Position numbers and translations under genes: made by a program. The notes beneath the pieces are model-generated. The model made no database searches and was not told the origin of the DNA. It saw only the letters and a list, made by a program, of their open reading frames with translations. Below, piece after piece: positions 34,626 through 43,238 of a stretch of DNA of 63,543 nt (within the stretch, counting starts at the first letter, position 1; the number at the start of each line of letters is the position of its first letter). Origin of the DNA: an uncultured Acidobacteriota bacterium (GTDB lineage: Bacteria > Acidobacteriota > Terriglobia > Bryobacterales > Bryobacteraceae). Where the stretch lies: the NCBI GenBank assembly GCA_902825945.1, contig CADECY010000039.1:1-63543 (forward strand). Direction: 5' to 3'.

Positions 34626-36602
34626 ATGATCCTTGCCCGGGTGGTTTTTGCCGCGCTCGCCGCCGTTGCCGCGGAACGGGCGCAAGGCCAGGAGTTGCCT
34701 GTCGCGTTCATCGAGTCCGGCCGTGAGTTCGCAGTCTTCGCCGAGGGGTTATCGGCACGATTCTCGCCGGGCCGGGTCCAGTTTTCAGCGGGAGTCGCGA
34801 TGGAGTGGGACGGTGCGAGCCCACGGACGCAGGTGGAGGGGATGGAACGGCTCCAGGCACAGGTCAACTTCATTTCGGGGAATGACCCGGGAACGTGGAA
34901 AACCGGCCTTGCCGCCTATCGTGGCATCCTTTATCGGAACCTATATCCGGGCATCGATCTCACTTGGGGAAGTTCAGCCCGCAAGCTCAAGTCGGAATTT
35001 GTCGTCGCCCCGGGCGCGGATCCCTCGGTGATCCGTATGCGATACGCGGGTGCGAAATCGGTGTCGATCGAAAGCGACGGGAGTCTGTTGATCGTCACCC
35101 GTGCGGGTGAGATGCGAGAGGCGCCGCCGTTCCTCTATCAGAAGCGCCGAGGGACACCGGTTACGGTGCCGGGCCGCTTCGTGATGGCCGGCTCCAAGGA
35201 AGTGGCGTTCGAGATCGATGACTACGATGAGACGGACACACTGTTCATCGATCCGGTGCTGACGGCCAGCACCTATTTCGGAGGATCTCGAAACGACGCG
35301 GTGACGGCCGTCACCGTGAATGCCCAGGGCGACATCTTTGTCGCGGGGTGGGCGGAGTCCGCCAATCTGCCTTCGTCGCGGAACCTTCCTTACTCGGGCT
35401 CGGTCGATGCCTGGGTCGCCAGCTTCGACTCGTCAGGAAAGGCACTGCGTTGGATCACCTATTTCGGCGGGAGCGGCGACGACCGTGCGCTCGCCATCGC
35501 CGTGGATTTCAGCGGGAGCCCTTGGATCACGGGTTTCACCACTTCGCGGAACCTGCCGTTGGCAACGCCGTTTCAAACGCAGCGGCGGGGCACCCGCGAC
35601 GCCTTCGTGGCACAGTTCGACTCGCAGGGATCGTTCCTGAAATTCGCGAGCTACCTGGGCGGAACCGGTCTCGAATCCGGCAACGCCATCCGCATCGACC
35701 AAGGCGGGCTCGCTGTCGTCGGCGGTGAGACGACTTCGCCGAACTTTCCGGTGAGCCCGGCGCCCTACCAACGGCTACATGGCGGCCAGCGCGACGGATT
35801 CGTGATGAGGCTCTACAGCGGGGGCATCATCTCGAGCACGTTCCTGGGCGGGTCCGGCGACGACCGCGTGACCTCGCTCGCGGTGGCGGGCTCGGCGATT
35901 CTTGCCGGCGGATGCACAGGCTCGAGCAACTTCCCGGTGAAGGCAGCCTCGCAAGCCGCACTCGGCGGCGGCCAGGACGGGTTTGTCGTCAGCCTCAATA
36001 CTCCCGGCACCGACGCGGCCTACAGCACCTACCTCGGCGGCAGTGCCGGATCGCCCACCGTGCCGGAATGCGTGAACGGAATCGCGGCGGACGCGGCTGG
36101 CAACGCCTACGTCACCGGGAGTACGCCGTCCGCGAACTTTCCGGCGGTTGGAGCCTTTCAAACGGCGCATGCGGGCGGAGGGCTCGACGCTTTCGTAACC
36201 AAGTTGACGCCGGCGGGCGCGCGAGTCTACAGCAGCTTCCTCGGCGGACGCGGCCCGGACGTTGGATACGGCATCGCGGTGGATGGAGCACAGCGTCCGT
36301 GGATCACAGGATACTCGGGCTCGGGGAACTTCCCGGTCACCACGGGCGCGGCGCAATCCTCCTTCGGGGGCCTCAACGACGCTTTCCTGGTGCGAGTGGA
36401 AAGCTCCGGGGCCACCATCGGGTTCGCGACCTACTTCGGTGGATCGGCCAGCGACAGCGGGCTCTCGGTGGCGTGCAATTCAGCGGGCGATGCCATCGCC
36501 GGCGGCTCGACTACCTCGGTGAACTTCCCTGTGCTGAGCGCCTTCTACGACAAGATCAAAGGAGGTGTCGACGGATTCCTGCTGAAGGTGAGCGGGCAGT
36601 AG
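34626..36602 (+). CDS. SBBP repeat beta-propeller protein, secreted
   Basis: A 658-residue secreted protein. After the signal peptide comes a roughly 200-residue N-terminal domain typical of these proteins (GLSARFSPGRVQFS, YRNLYPGIDLTW, LFIDPVLTASTYFGGS). It is followed by about nine repeats with the core STYLGGSGxDxxxxIAVDxxGNxYVTGxTxSxNFP, seen as VTVNAQGDIFVAGW, IAVDFSGSPWITGFT and IAADAAGNAYVTGST. SBBP proteins are seven-bladed propellers of unknown ligand, abundant in Acidobacteriota. GGAGG 8 nt before the ATG at 34626 supports the start. Its stop lies 4 bp from the stop of the convergent MBL gene. Confidence 0.85.
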   Translation: MILARVVFAALAAVAAERAQGQELPVAFIESGREFAVFAEGLSARFSPGRVQFSAGVAMEWDGASPRTQVEGMERLQAQVNFISGNDPGTWKTGLAAYRGILYRNLYPGIDLTWGSSARKLKSEFVVAPGADPSVIRMRYAGAKSVSIESDGSLLIVTRAGEMREAPPFLYQKRRGTPVTVPGRFVMAGSKEVAFEIDDYDETDTLFIDPVLTASTYFGGSRNDAVTAVTVNAQGDIFVAGWAESANLPSSRNLPYSGSVDAWVASFDSSGKALRWITYFGGSGDDRALAIAVDFSGSPWITGFTTSRNLPLATPFQTQRRGTRDAFVAQFDSQGSFLKFASYLGGTGLESGNAIRIDQGGLAVVGGETTSPNFPVSPAPYQRLHGGQRDGFVMRLYSGGIISSTFLGGSGDDRVTSLAVAGSAILAGGCTGSSNFPVKAASQAALGGGQDGFVVSLNTPGTDAAYSTYLGGSAGSPTVPECVNGIAADAAGNAYVTGSTPSANFPAVGAFQTAHAGGGLDAFVTKLTPAGARVYSSFLGGRGPDVGYGIAVDGAQRPWITGYSGSGNFPVTTGAAQSSFGGLNDAFLVRVESSGATIGFATYFGGSASDSGLSVACNSAGDAIAGGSTTSVNFPVLSAFYDKIKGGVDGFLLKVSGQ

Positions 36603-36606
36603 CCGC

Positions 36607-37608
36607 TCAGCGCGCCGCGTAACTCTTCGACTTGCCATTACGCTGATTGGTCACGGTAAATGCGCCGGTCGCCTGCGCCGAAACCGTGAGTCCGTGCCCG
36701 GTCTTGTCCTCGAGATTGGCAATCATCGACTCATCGACGTTGGTTTCTTTGCCGCCGCCGATTGCGAAGTCCACCTGCCACATGTCCTCGAGGCCGGGAG
36801 AGGCCTTGATCACCTTCCACGCGGGAGGAGCGCCACCCTTGCGGTGCCCATTGTTCATGATCGCGACGCGCGGCTGCAGAGCGTGAACGATCGTTGCGGG
36901 ACCGGAGGCGTCCATACCATGGTGAGTCGTCAGGTAGACGTCCACCTTGCCGACGCGGTTTTCCGGGCAGACCAGTTCGACCTCCTTGTTCCAGGTCAGA
37001 TCCCCGAGATCGATGAAGCGGAATTTCCCGAACTGGAGAACGAACCCGAGCGAACGCGCGTTCTCGGTCGGATCGGCCGCCTTCTTCTCGGCGGACGCGC
37101 ACAGCGGGTTCGGCGCGCCACCTCCCGCCAGGGGCTTGGCGATCTGCTCACCCCGCGCCACCACCACACGCACGTCGGCGCCCTTCAACGGGATCTTGTC
37201 GCCCGGCTTCACCACCAGGTGCTTACCCTTGGCGACGGCCTTGCCGTAAGATTGTGCCAACTCGTCGGCGGCCTTGCCGGTTTCGGTATTGGGTCCGTGA
37301 TCCACGAAGGTTCCAACCGGGAACATGTCCGCGAGCTGTTCGACACCGCCTACGTGGTCGCGGTGATAATGCGTGATCGCCAGATAATCAATGCGCTTCA
37401 ATCCGGCCTTCTTTGCCACCTCGATGATGCGTTTGGCATCGCGTCCGTCGAAGCCGGGCCAGCCAGCATCGACCAGCAGGGACTCGCCGCGGGGGGTCAC
37501 GATGAGGGTCGCCTGACCGCCCTCCACGTCCACGAAATGAATGTCGAGAGTCTTTCCGGCGCCCCACAGGGACGCAGCGGCAAGCATGGCGGGAAAAAGA
37601 AATTTCAT
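36607..37608 (-). CDS. MBL-fold metallo-hydrolase, ComEC-like, secreted
   Basis: A 333-residue exported metallo-beta-lactamase-fold protein. Signal peptide MKFLFPAMLAAASLWGAG is followed by LDIHFVDVEGGQATLIV, the opening typical of the ComEC/Rec2-like branch. The metal motif is THYHRDHVGG; downstream ligands lie in FIDLGDLTWNKE and TTHHGMDASG. Stand-alone secreted members are thought to be hydrolases of phosphodiesters or similar bonds, but the substrate is unknown. The ATG at 37608 has a TAGCAT box 7 nt upstream and no Shine-Dalgarno. Confidence 0.85.
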   Translation of the reverse strand: MKFLFPAMLAAASLWGAGKTLDIHFVDVEGGQATLIVTPRGESLLVDAGWPGFDGRDAKRIIEVAKKAGLKRIDYLAITHYHRDHVGGVEQLADMFPVGTFVDHGPNTETGKAADELAQSYGKAVAKGKHLVVKPGDKIPLKGADVRVVVARGEQIAKPLAGGGAPNPLCASAEKKAADPTENARSLGFVLQFGKFRFIDLGDLTWNKEVELVCPENRVGKVDVYLTTHHGMDASGPATIVHALQPRVAIMNNGHRKGGAPPAWKVIKASPGLEDMWQVDFAIGGGKETNVDESMIANLEDKTGHGLTVSAQATGAFTVTNQRNGKSKSYAAR

Positions 37609-37615
37609 CAGGCGA

Positions 37616-37621
37616 ATGCTA
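37616..37621 (-). promoter_or_regulatory. TAGCAT -10 box of the MBL-fold gene
   Basis: TAGCAT on the minus strand is exactly 7 nt before the ATG at 37608, implying a leaderless message. Confidence 0.4.
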
Positions 37622-37685
37622 CCACGTTCGGCGGGCGGAGGGAACAGGGGAGGGGCCGCTGACGTATTCTAAGATGGAACCTGCC

Positions 37686-38159
37686 ATGCCCTTCTGCACG
37701 CAATGCGGAAAGCAAATCTCGGATGAAGCGCGTTTTTGCCCCGGCTGCGGCGCACGCCAGAACGCGGCCAACCCCGGCCCTGACGCGGCCTCCTCCAAGA
37801 CGGGCTTTCTCGAGAACATGAATCCGCGCACCGCATCGATCCTGTGTTACATCCCGGTGATCGGGTGGATTCCCTGCGTCGTGCTACTCGCCGCCCAGCG
37901 GTTCCAGAGCGACCGCACGGTCCGCTTTCACGCCTTTCAAGGGCTTTATCTGTTCGTGGCGTGGCTGCTCGTCGACCGGGCGATCGGTCCGGTCATCCGC
38001 TCGATGCCGTTCGACAATCTGGGCCTGATCAGCCTGATGAAGATGGCCCTGATCGGCGCATGGGTCTTCATGCTCATCAAGACGAGCAACAACGAGGCAT
38101 ACCGCCTTCCCGTCTTCGGCGAGTTGGCCGACCGTTCCATCGCCGAGCAGCGGTCCTAG
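37686..38159 (+). CDS. Zinc-ribbon membrane protein (DUF4870-like)
   Basis: A 157-residue protein. The N-terminal zinc ribbon has two CxxC pairs (FCTQCGK and FCPGCGA). After a roughly 25-residue linker come three hydrophobic segments (ILCYIPVIGWIPCVVLLA, FQGLYLFVAWLLVD, LISLMKMALIGAWVFML), including the VRFHAFQGL motif typical of DUF4870-like proteins. The function of this family is unknown. I prefer the ATG at 37686 over that at 37674 because TATTCT ends at 37670, so transcription should start after the first ATG. Confidence 0.7.
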   Translation: MPFCTQCGKQISDEARFCPGCGARQNAANPGPDAASSKTGFLENMNPRTASILCYIPVIGWIPCVVLLAAQRFQSDRTVRFHAFQGLYLFVAWLLVDRAIGPVIRSMPFDNLGLISLMKMALIGAWVFMLIKTSNNEAYRLPVFGELADRSIAEQRS

Positions 38160-38268
38160 GCCGCCGGCCCGTAACGATACTGGAACCGAACGGCCGAAGT
38201 TCCCCCCAAAGTACCCTTGAGCCGCTCGTCCTAGGGCCGCAGACTGGGGTTGCTTGGGTAATCTCCTC

Positions 38269-40818
38269 ATGAGGCCTGTTGAAATCGATCTCTGGAAAGC
38301 TCGTGATGTCGCGCGCCTTCTTTCTCTCGTTGAAGCCGATCGCCGCTACTTTCAGGAACTCCTCGCCGCCATTCCCGTTCCGATCGCCATCGTGAACCGC
38401 GACCTGACGGTGTCGGCCTGCAATCACGCGTTTTGGGGCCTCTTTGAAGGTGGCCAAGGCGATTCGCGGACCGATGTCGGCCAATGGCTCGAGATCGCCG
38501 ACGTACGCCAGAAGATCACCAGCGTGCTAGCGTCGGGCAAACCTGGCGAACACGAGATCGAATCGAGCGGGCGCAGCTTCCTGCTGTCGCTTCAGCCAAT
38601 TCGTCACTGGGATGAAGACGTGGTCTGCCTATCGGCGCGCCCGGCCCCCAAGGAACCCGAGCCTCTGGCCGTAGCCGCGCCCGTGCTTCCGGAGCCTGCT
38701 CCTGCGCCACCCGAGCCCGAGCCCGCGACCGCGCCCGCGCCCGAAGCCGCGCCGGAATGGGCGGCGGCGACGTGGATCGCCGATGCGGTGACCTTCGAGA
38801 TCGAGTCGATTTCGCGTGGCACGGTGCCTGTTTCGGCCGACGAATGGGACACGGGCGGGAATCTGCTGACGCGCAATATCGCGCCGGAAGACATCGCCTG
38901 GGTTCGGGGATTTCTGGAGGGCGTTTCCGCCGGGCAGCCCGTCTCGACGTGCGACTACACGGCGATGCAATCCGGCGGGCAGCCGATCCTGCTGCGTGAC
39001 ATCGCGCGTCTTCACGAAGGCCGGATTCACGGGATCACCATCGATATCGGTGCGGCGCACACCGCCGCTGAGCAGCGCGCTCAGGCCCACCGGATCGACT
39101 CGCTCAGCCGGATGGCGAGCCGGATGGTGCATGACTCGAACAACCTGATCATGATCATGAGCGGCTACGGCGAGGACTTGCTTCACGCTCTGCCCCCGGA
39201 AAGTTCGTTGCGAGTGAACGTTCGCGAGATCCTCGCGGCGGGCGACCGGCTGGCCGCCGCCACCAAGGTTCTCACGCAGTTCACCAAGCGCGTCCCGGTC
39301 ACCCTGAAGCCCGTCGATTTGGACCGCCTCCTCGACGAGGTCCGCCTGCTCGGCAGAGTATTGCCGCATGGCGTGACGCTGACCACTGTATCGAACGCAC
39401 CCGGTGTCGCGGCAATCGCCGACGGTTCGCAACTGCTCCAGGCCGTCGAGACTTTGATTCATCGAGCCGCCAGTGGACTTCCCAACGGCGGCACCATCAC
39501 CGTCGAGACCTCCTTTCGCACCGCGGTCCACGTCGAAGCGGCCTTCCCCGGGCCGGTGTCGCGGGCGTGCATCGAGGTGCGCGACTCGGGTCTCGCCATT
39601 CATCCGGGCGTGCTGTCCCGTCTGTTCGAGCCCGATGCCTCCTCTGATCCCCTCCGGCAGAAACTGCCCGTGGCCTATCAGTCCGTCCGGGACATGAGCG
39701 GGGATATCGAGACCTCCGCCAACTTCCCGTCCGGAACCAGCTTCCGGATTCTGCTGGGCGTGGCGAATGGGGTGAAGCGGACCGAGAGCGCTCCCGAGCC
39801 GAAGCCGAGGATCCGCGTCAAGGAGGTTCCGGACTCCGATACTCCGTCGCAGCCTCGGATCTTCGAACCGCAACCGGTCCACCTCCAGCCGCCACCGGTG
39901 AATCCAGTGGGTCCGTCGGTGATCACACCGGAGTTGTTGCTGCGCCCGGCAGTCGAACCGCCGGCGCCCGTCCAACCCGTGACGCCGGTGCCTCCGCCGG
40001 TCTTGGCCGAACTGCCGAAGCTCGCCGAGCCGCCGAAGCCCGCCGAACCGGTGAAGCCCGCTGCACCGCCGGTGGTGGCCGAGGCGCCGAAGCCTGCCGA
40101 ACCAGTGATTCCCGCCGCCACGCCGGTCGTGGCCGAGGCGCCGAAGCCTGCCGAACCAGTGATTCCCGCCGCACCGCCGGTCGTGGCCGAGCCGCCGAAG
40201 CCCACCGAACCGGTGATTCCCGCCGCCACGCCGGTCGTGGCTGAGCCACCGAAGCCTGCCGAACCAGTGATTCCCGCCGCACCGCCGGTCGTGGCCGAGC
40301 CGCCGAAGCCTCCCGAGCCAGTCAAGCCCCCGGCGCCCCCGATCATCGCCGAACGACCTGTCGAACCGGTGAGGCCCGTACAGCCCATCGAGCCGCAGCA
40401 GGCTCCCAGAACCGAACCGGCCACCATGGAGAAGACTACGATTCTCGTGGTGGACGACGAAGCCGGAATCCGCTCACTGCTACGCAAGGTCCTGTTGCGT
40501 GAGGGCTACAACGTGCTCGAAGCGACGCAAGGCCGCGAGGGGCTCGAAGTTTCCAAGTCGTTCAAGGGCAAGATCGACCTGCTTCTCACTGATGTGGTGA
40601 TGCCGGAGATGAACGGCATCGAACTGGCGCAACAACTGCACGCCCTCCGGCCGAGCACGAGGATTCTGCTGATCTCCGGCTACATGGGCGCTAATGCGCT
40701 CGAAGCCGAGAAGCTCCCCACTGGCACCGCGTTCCTGCAAAAGCCGTTCACGTTGAACGCGCTGCTGGCGAAAGTCAAGGAAGTGCTGGGCGCTACTTCG
40801 CGGCCGGCGTTTTCCTGA
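38269..40818 (+). CDS. Hybrid sensor histidine kinase-like protein with eroded ATP-binding site
   Basis: An 849-residue soluble protein. Seen in order: a PAS-like domain (about 30-125), an Ala/Pro/Glu linker, a second sensor-like domain (about 175-265), a HisKA-like helix with MVHDSNNL (His288), a HATPase-like region (345-505), a Pro/Ala/Val repeat linker, and a receiver domain (725-845) with VVDDE, phospho-acceptor Asp in LLTDVVMPE and Lys in LQKPF. The kinase core lacks its ATP motifs: the N-box Asn is absent (TLIHRAASG), the G1 box reads RDSGLAIHPG, and the GLGL of G2 is missing (LPVAYQSV). I infer a pseudokinase whose receiver may be driven by another kinase. The ATG at 38269 is preferred to an in-frame TTG at 38254. 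Its 3' end overlaps the convergent DUF1080 gene by 26 bp. Confidence 0.75.
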   Translation: MRPVEIDLWKARDVARLLSLVEADRRYFQELLAAIPVPIAIVNRDLTVSACNHAFWGLFEGGQGDSRTDVGQWLEIADVRQKITSVLASGKPGEHEIESSGRSFLLSLQPIRHWDEDVVCLSARPAPKEPEPLAVAAPVLPEPAPAPPEPEPATAPAPEAAPEWAAATWIADAVTFEIESISRGTVPVSADEWDTGGNLLTRNIAPEDIAWVRGFLEGVSAGQPVSTCDYTAMQSGGQPILLRDIARLHEGRIHGITIDIGAAHTAAEQRAQAHRIDSLSRMASRMVHDSNNLIMIMSGYGEDLLHALPPESSLRVNVREILAAGDRLAAATKVLTQFTKRVPVTLKPVDLDRLLDEVRLLGRVLPHGVTLTTVSNAPGVAAIADGSQLLQAVETLIHRAASGLPNGGTITVETSFRTAVHVEAAFPGPVSRACIEVRDSGLAIHPGVLSRLFEPDASSDPLRQKLPVAYQSVRDMSGDIETSANFPSGTSFRILLGVANGVKRTESAPEPKPRIRVKEVPDSDTPSQPRIFEPQPVHLQPPPVNPVGPSVITPELLLRPAVEPPAPVQPVTPVPPPVLAELPKLAEPPKPAEPVKPAAPPVVAEAPKPAEPVIPAATPVVAEAPKPAEPVIPAAPPVVAEPPKPTEPVIPAATPVVAEPPKPAEPVIPAAPPVVAEPPKPPEPVKPPAPPIIAERPVEPVRPVQPIEPQQAPRTEPATMEKTTILVVDDEAGIRSLLRKVLLREGYNVLEATQGREGLEVSKSFKGKIDLLLTDVVMPEMNGIELAQQLHALRPSTRILLISGYMGANALEAEKLPTGTAFLQKPFTLNALLAKVKEVLGATSRPAFS
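40069..40338 (+). repeat. Five tandem 54-bp repeats in the hybrid-kinase linker
   Basis: Units start at 40069, 40123, 40177, 40231 and 40285. Each encodes an 18-residue block of the form PVVAEAPKPAEPVIPAAT. Units 1-4 are nearly identical at the DNA level and differ mostly as alternating CCACG/CACCG ends, suggesting duplication of a 108-bp pair. A weaker unit precedes them. Confidence 0.85.
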
Positions 40819-41587
40819 CAGGGCGGAGTTCCACGCGCCGGATGAGGATCTCAGCGCCCTCCGACTGGATCTGGATCTTGCCCGCCGTATGTGACGAACC
40901 ATAGCCGTGGTTCACCACCACGCCGTTCACGACGTTTGTGATCTTGTCGCCGTGGCAATACACTTCCTGCCGGTTCCATTGGCCCACTGGTTTTTCCACG
41001 TCTTTGGCGCCACGGAAGCCGAGCGTATCCTTCCAGCCCGGGTCGCGGCCCCACCAATTGAAGCGCCCGCTGTCCTTGGTGATGGGCTTGCCGTTCACCT
41101 TGTCCCAAATCGTCTCGCGGCCCTCCACTCGCCCGTCGCATGTCATGCGCGGCTTGTTCTTTCCGCCCACGAGAATGAAATCGCCGGTGCCGCCCTCGAT
41201 GATCTGCGACTCGATCGATTCGAGCCAGATGCCGCCGTAGGCTCCGTCGGCGCCCACGCCGTGAACGAGGATCCCCGAATCGCGGGTCTTGTCCGAGCGC
41301 GTTCCCCAGGTCTTGCCGCCCCACTTCCACTCGACGATCAGGTGGTAGTTAGCATAACTCTGCTTGGTGGCGATACCGCCCCAGTCCTGGCCGGAAATCC
41401 GGATGGTGCCGTTCTCCACCGTGAAGACTTTGTTCGGGTCCTCATACTTGTGGTCTTTCGTCCACGTATACCAGCCGTCGAGGTTTCGGCCGTTGAACAG
41501 CTTCACCGTCCTGGTAGGCTTGATGGCGGGGGAATCCTGCGCCCAGAGCGCGAATCCGGCCACGAGAATGAGAGAAGCAGCACGCAT
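40793..41587 (-). CDS. DUF1080 protein (3-keto-disaccharide hydrolase-like), secreted
   Basis: A 264-residue exported protein with signal peptide MRAASLILVAGFALWA and one concanavalin-like DUF1080 domain. Hallmarks are KLFNGRNLDGWYTW, FTVENGTIRISGQDWGGI, YHLIVEWKWGGKTW, DSGILVHGVG and the C-terminal GKIQIQSEGAEILIRRVEL. Characterised relatives cleave 3-keto-glycosides, so a role in sugar degradation is possible. The ATG at 41587 has TAACGT 7 nt upstream. Its 5' end overlaps that of the divergent cytochrome-TPR gene by 20 bp, and its 3' end overlaps the hybrid-kinase gene by 26 bp. Confidence 0.85.
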   Translation of the reverse strand: MRAASLILVAGFALWAQDSPAIKPTRTVKLFNGRNLDGWYTWTKDHKYEDPNKVFTVENGTIRISGQDWGGIATKQSYANYHLIVEWKWGGKTWGTRSDKTRDSGILVHGVGADGAYGGIWLESIESQIIEGGTGDFILVGGKNKPRMTCDGRVEGRETIWDKVNGKPITKDSGRFNWWGRDPGWKDTLGFRGAKDVEKPVGQWNRQEVYCHGDKITNVVNGVVVNHGYGSSHTAGKIQIQSEGAEILIRRVELRPVRKTPAAK

Positions 41588-43202
41588 CGTTGTTACGTTA
41601 TCATGCCTTGCCGCGGCGGGTCTGCTTGCGGCAGGTCCGGAGTGTGCGCGTTGCCATGCGGAGATTGCGGCCTCTTACGCAAAGACCGGGATGGGCCGTT
41701 CGTTCCGCTCGATGAGCGCGGCGCCGCGCGTCGAGGACTTCAAGCGCCGCAACGGCTTGCGGCATCCGGCCTCCAACAGCGCGTTCACCATGTCGGAGCG
41801 CGGCGGCCGCTTCTTCATCCGGCGCGAGGGTGCCGGCGCTGACCCGATGGAAAAGGAGATCCACTACGTGCTGGGCTCGGGCAATCGAGCGCGCAGCTAC
41901 GTCCACCGGACCGCGCAAGGACGCCTGCTTGCGCTTCCCGTGACATGGTATTCGGAAAACGGCGGGCACTGGGGAATGGCGCCGGGCTACGATCGCCCCG
42001 ATCATCCGCACTTTCGCCGCAAGATCGGCTTCGACTGCATGTTCTGTCACAACTCCTATCCGCGGGCGGGCCCCGATCCGGACGATCCGGTCTACATCGG
42101 CGCGCTGCCCGAAGGCATCGGCTGCGAGCGCTGTCACGGCGATCCGAAGCAGCATCTCGATCAGCCGCGCGCGGGCACGATCCTGAATCCGAGGCGTCTC
42201 GAGCCCGAACGCCAGAATGGAGTTTGTGAGCAGTGCCATCTCGAAACGACATCGAGTCCGCTACCCGCCTACATGCGGAGGTTCGGGCGTGGCGTTTTCA
42301 GCTACGATCCGCGTGAGAAGCTGAGCGATTATCTGTTGCACTTCGATCATGCGCCGGACAGCGGATACGACGGCAAGTTCGAGGTGGTGAGCGCCGGCTA
42401 CCGGATGCGTAAGTCCGCTTGTTTCGAGAAGAGCGGAGGCAGACTGACCTGTATCACCTGTCACGACCCGCATGCGCCCGCGCGCACGAATGATTCGGCA
42501 TGCGCGAGTTGTCATGCGAAGGATCACGGCAAGGGCCCCGCGTGCGCTTCCTGCCACATGGCGAAGCGCCGCCCGGAAGACGCGCCTCTCACCACGATCA
42601 CCGATCATTGGATCGCGCGGAATCCCGCGGCGCTCTCCGCCCACTCTCCCTCCGGCGGCTATCGGGGGCGCGTGGTGCCGTACGGCGAGTCCGATCCTTT
42701 GCATACGTTGGTGGCGAACGCGGGGAGCGAGGCGGTTGCATTGCGCTCGTTGGTGGACGCGACGGCGAATCCTCCGCGCGAGGCGCTCGTGGCGCTGGCG
42801 GCGGTCTTGCACCGCTCAGGAGATTCCGAGACGGCACTTCGATACGCCGCGCGCGCTATCGCGCTCGCGCCGGAAGATCCCGCTGCCTTGCGGCGCTACG
42901 CTCTCATCCGCTTCCCCTCGGCCGATGCCGCCGCGGAGGCCGTGCGGCTGCTGCCGAACGATGCCGCGCTACTCACGATTCTCGGGGAAGCGCTCCGCGC
43001 GGGCGGACACCTCGATCCAGCCGAACGGACGCTGCGGAGCGCGATTGAAGCCGATCCGGACGTGCCGTATGCGTACGTGAATCTCGGCGTGCTGCTCGTC
43101 CGGCGCGGCGACAAAGCCGAAGCGGCTCGCCGGTTCCGCGAAGCGCTCGCCATCGACCCTGGCAACGCCGCGGCACGTAACAACCTGCGTTTGGCGAGGT
43201 GA
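41568..43202 (+). CDS. Heptaheme cytochrome-TPR fusion protein
   Basis: A 544-residue exported protein. A short signal (IVVTLSCLAAAGLLAAG) is followed by a cytochrome domain with seven CxxCH sites (CARCH, CMFCH, CERCH, CEQCH, CITCH, CASCH, CASCH) and, after about residue 370, a TPR block (EALVALAAVLHRSGDSETAL, EAIDP-type repeats, YVNLGVLLVRRGDKAEAAR). The cytochrome half shares NPRRL and ITDHWI landmarks with the protein at 19691. The start ATG at 41568 lies inside the divergent DUF1080 gene; there is no later in-frame start that keeps the signal peptide. It should act in periplasmic electron transfer. Confidence 0.8.
   Translation: MREAARIVVTLSCLAAAGLLAAGPECARCHAEIAASYAKTGMGRSFRSMSAAPRVEDFKRRNGLRHPASNSAFTMSERGGRFFIRREGAGADPMEKEIHYVLGSGNRARSYVHRTAQGRLLALPVTWYSENGGHWGMAPGYDRPDHPHFRRKIGFDCMFCHNSYPRAGPDPDDPVYIGALPEGIGCERCHGDPKQHLDQPRAGTILNPRRLEPERQNGVCEQCHLETTSSPLPAYMRRFGRGVFSYDPREKLSDYLLHFDHAPDSGYDGKFEVVSAGYRMRKSACFEKSGGRLTCITCHDPHAPARTNDSACASCHAKDHGKGPACASCHMAKRRPEDAPLTTITDHWIARNPAALSAHSPSGGYRGRVVPYGESDPLHTLVANAGSEAVALRSLVDATANPPREALVALAAVLHRSGDSETALRYAARAIALAPEDPAALRRYALIRFPSADAAAEAVRLLPNDAALLTILGEALRAGGHLDPAERTLRSAIEADPDVPYAYVNLGVLLVRRGDKAEAARRFREALAIDPGNAAARNNLRLAR
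41595..41600 (-). promoter_or_regulatory. TAACGT -10-like box of the DUF1080 gene
   Basis: TAACGT on the minus strand is 7 nt before the ATG at 41587. It lies inside the coding sequence of the divergent cytochrome-TPR gene, so transcription of the two genes must interfere. Confidence 0.35.
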
Positions 43203-43238
43203 CCACATCCGTCGCACGCGGGGATCGCGTGCCGGTTC

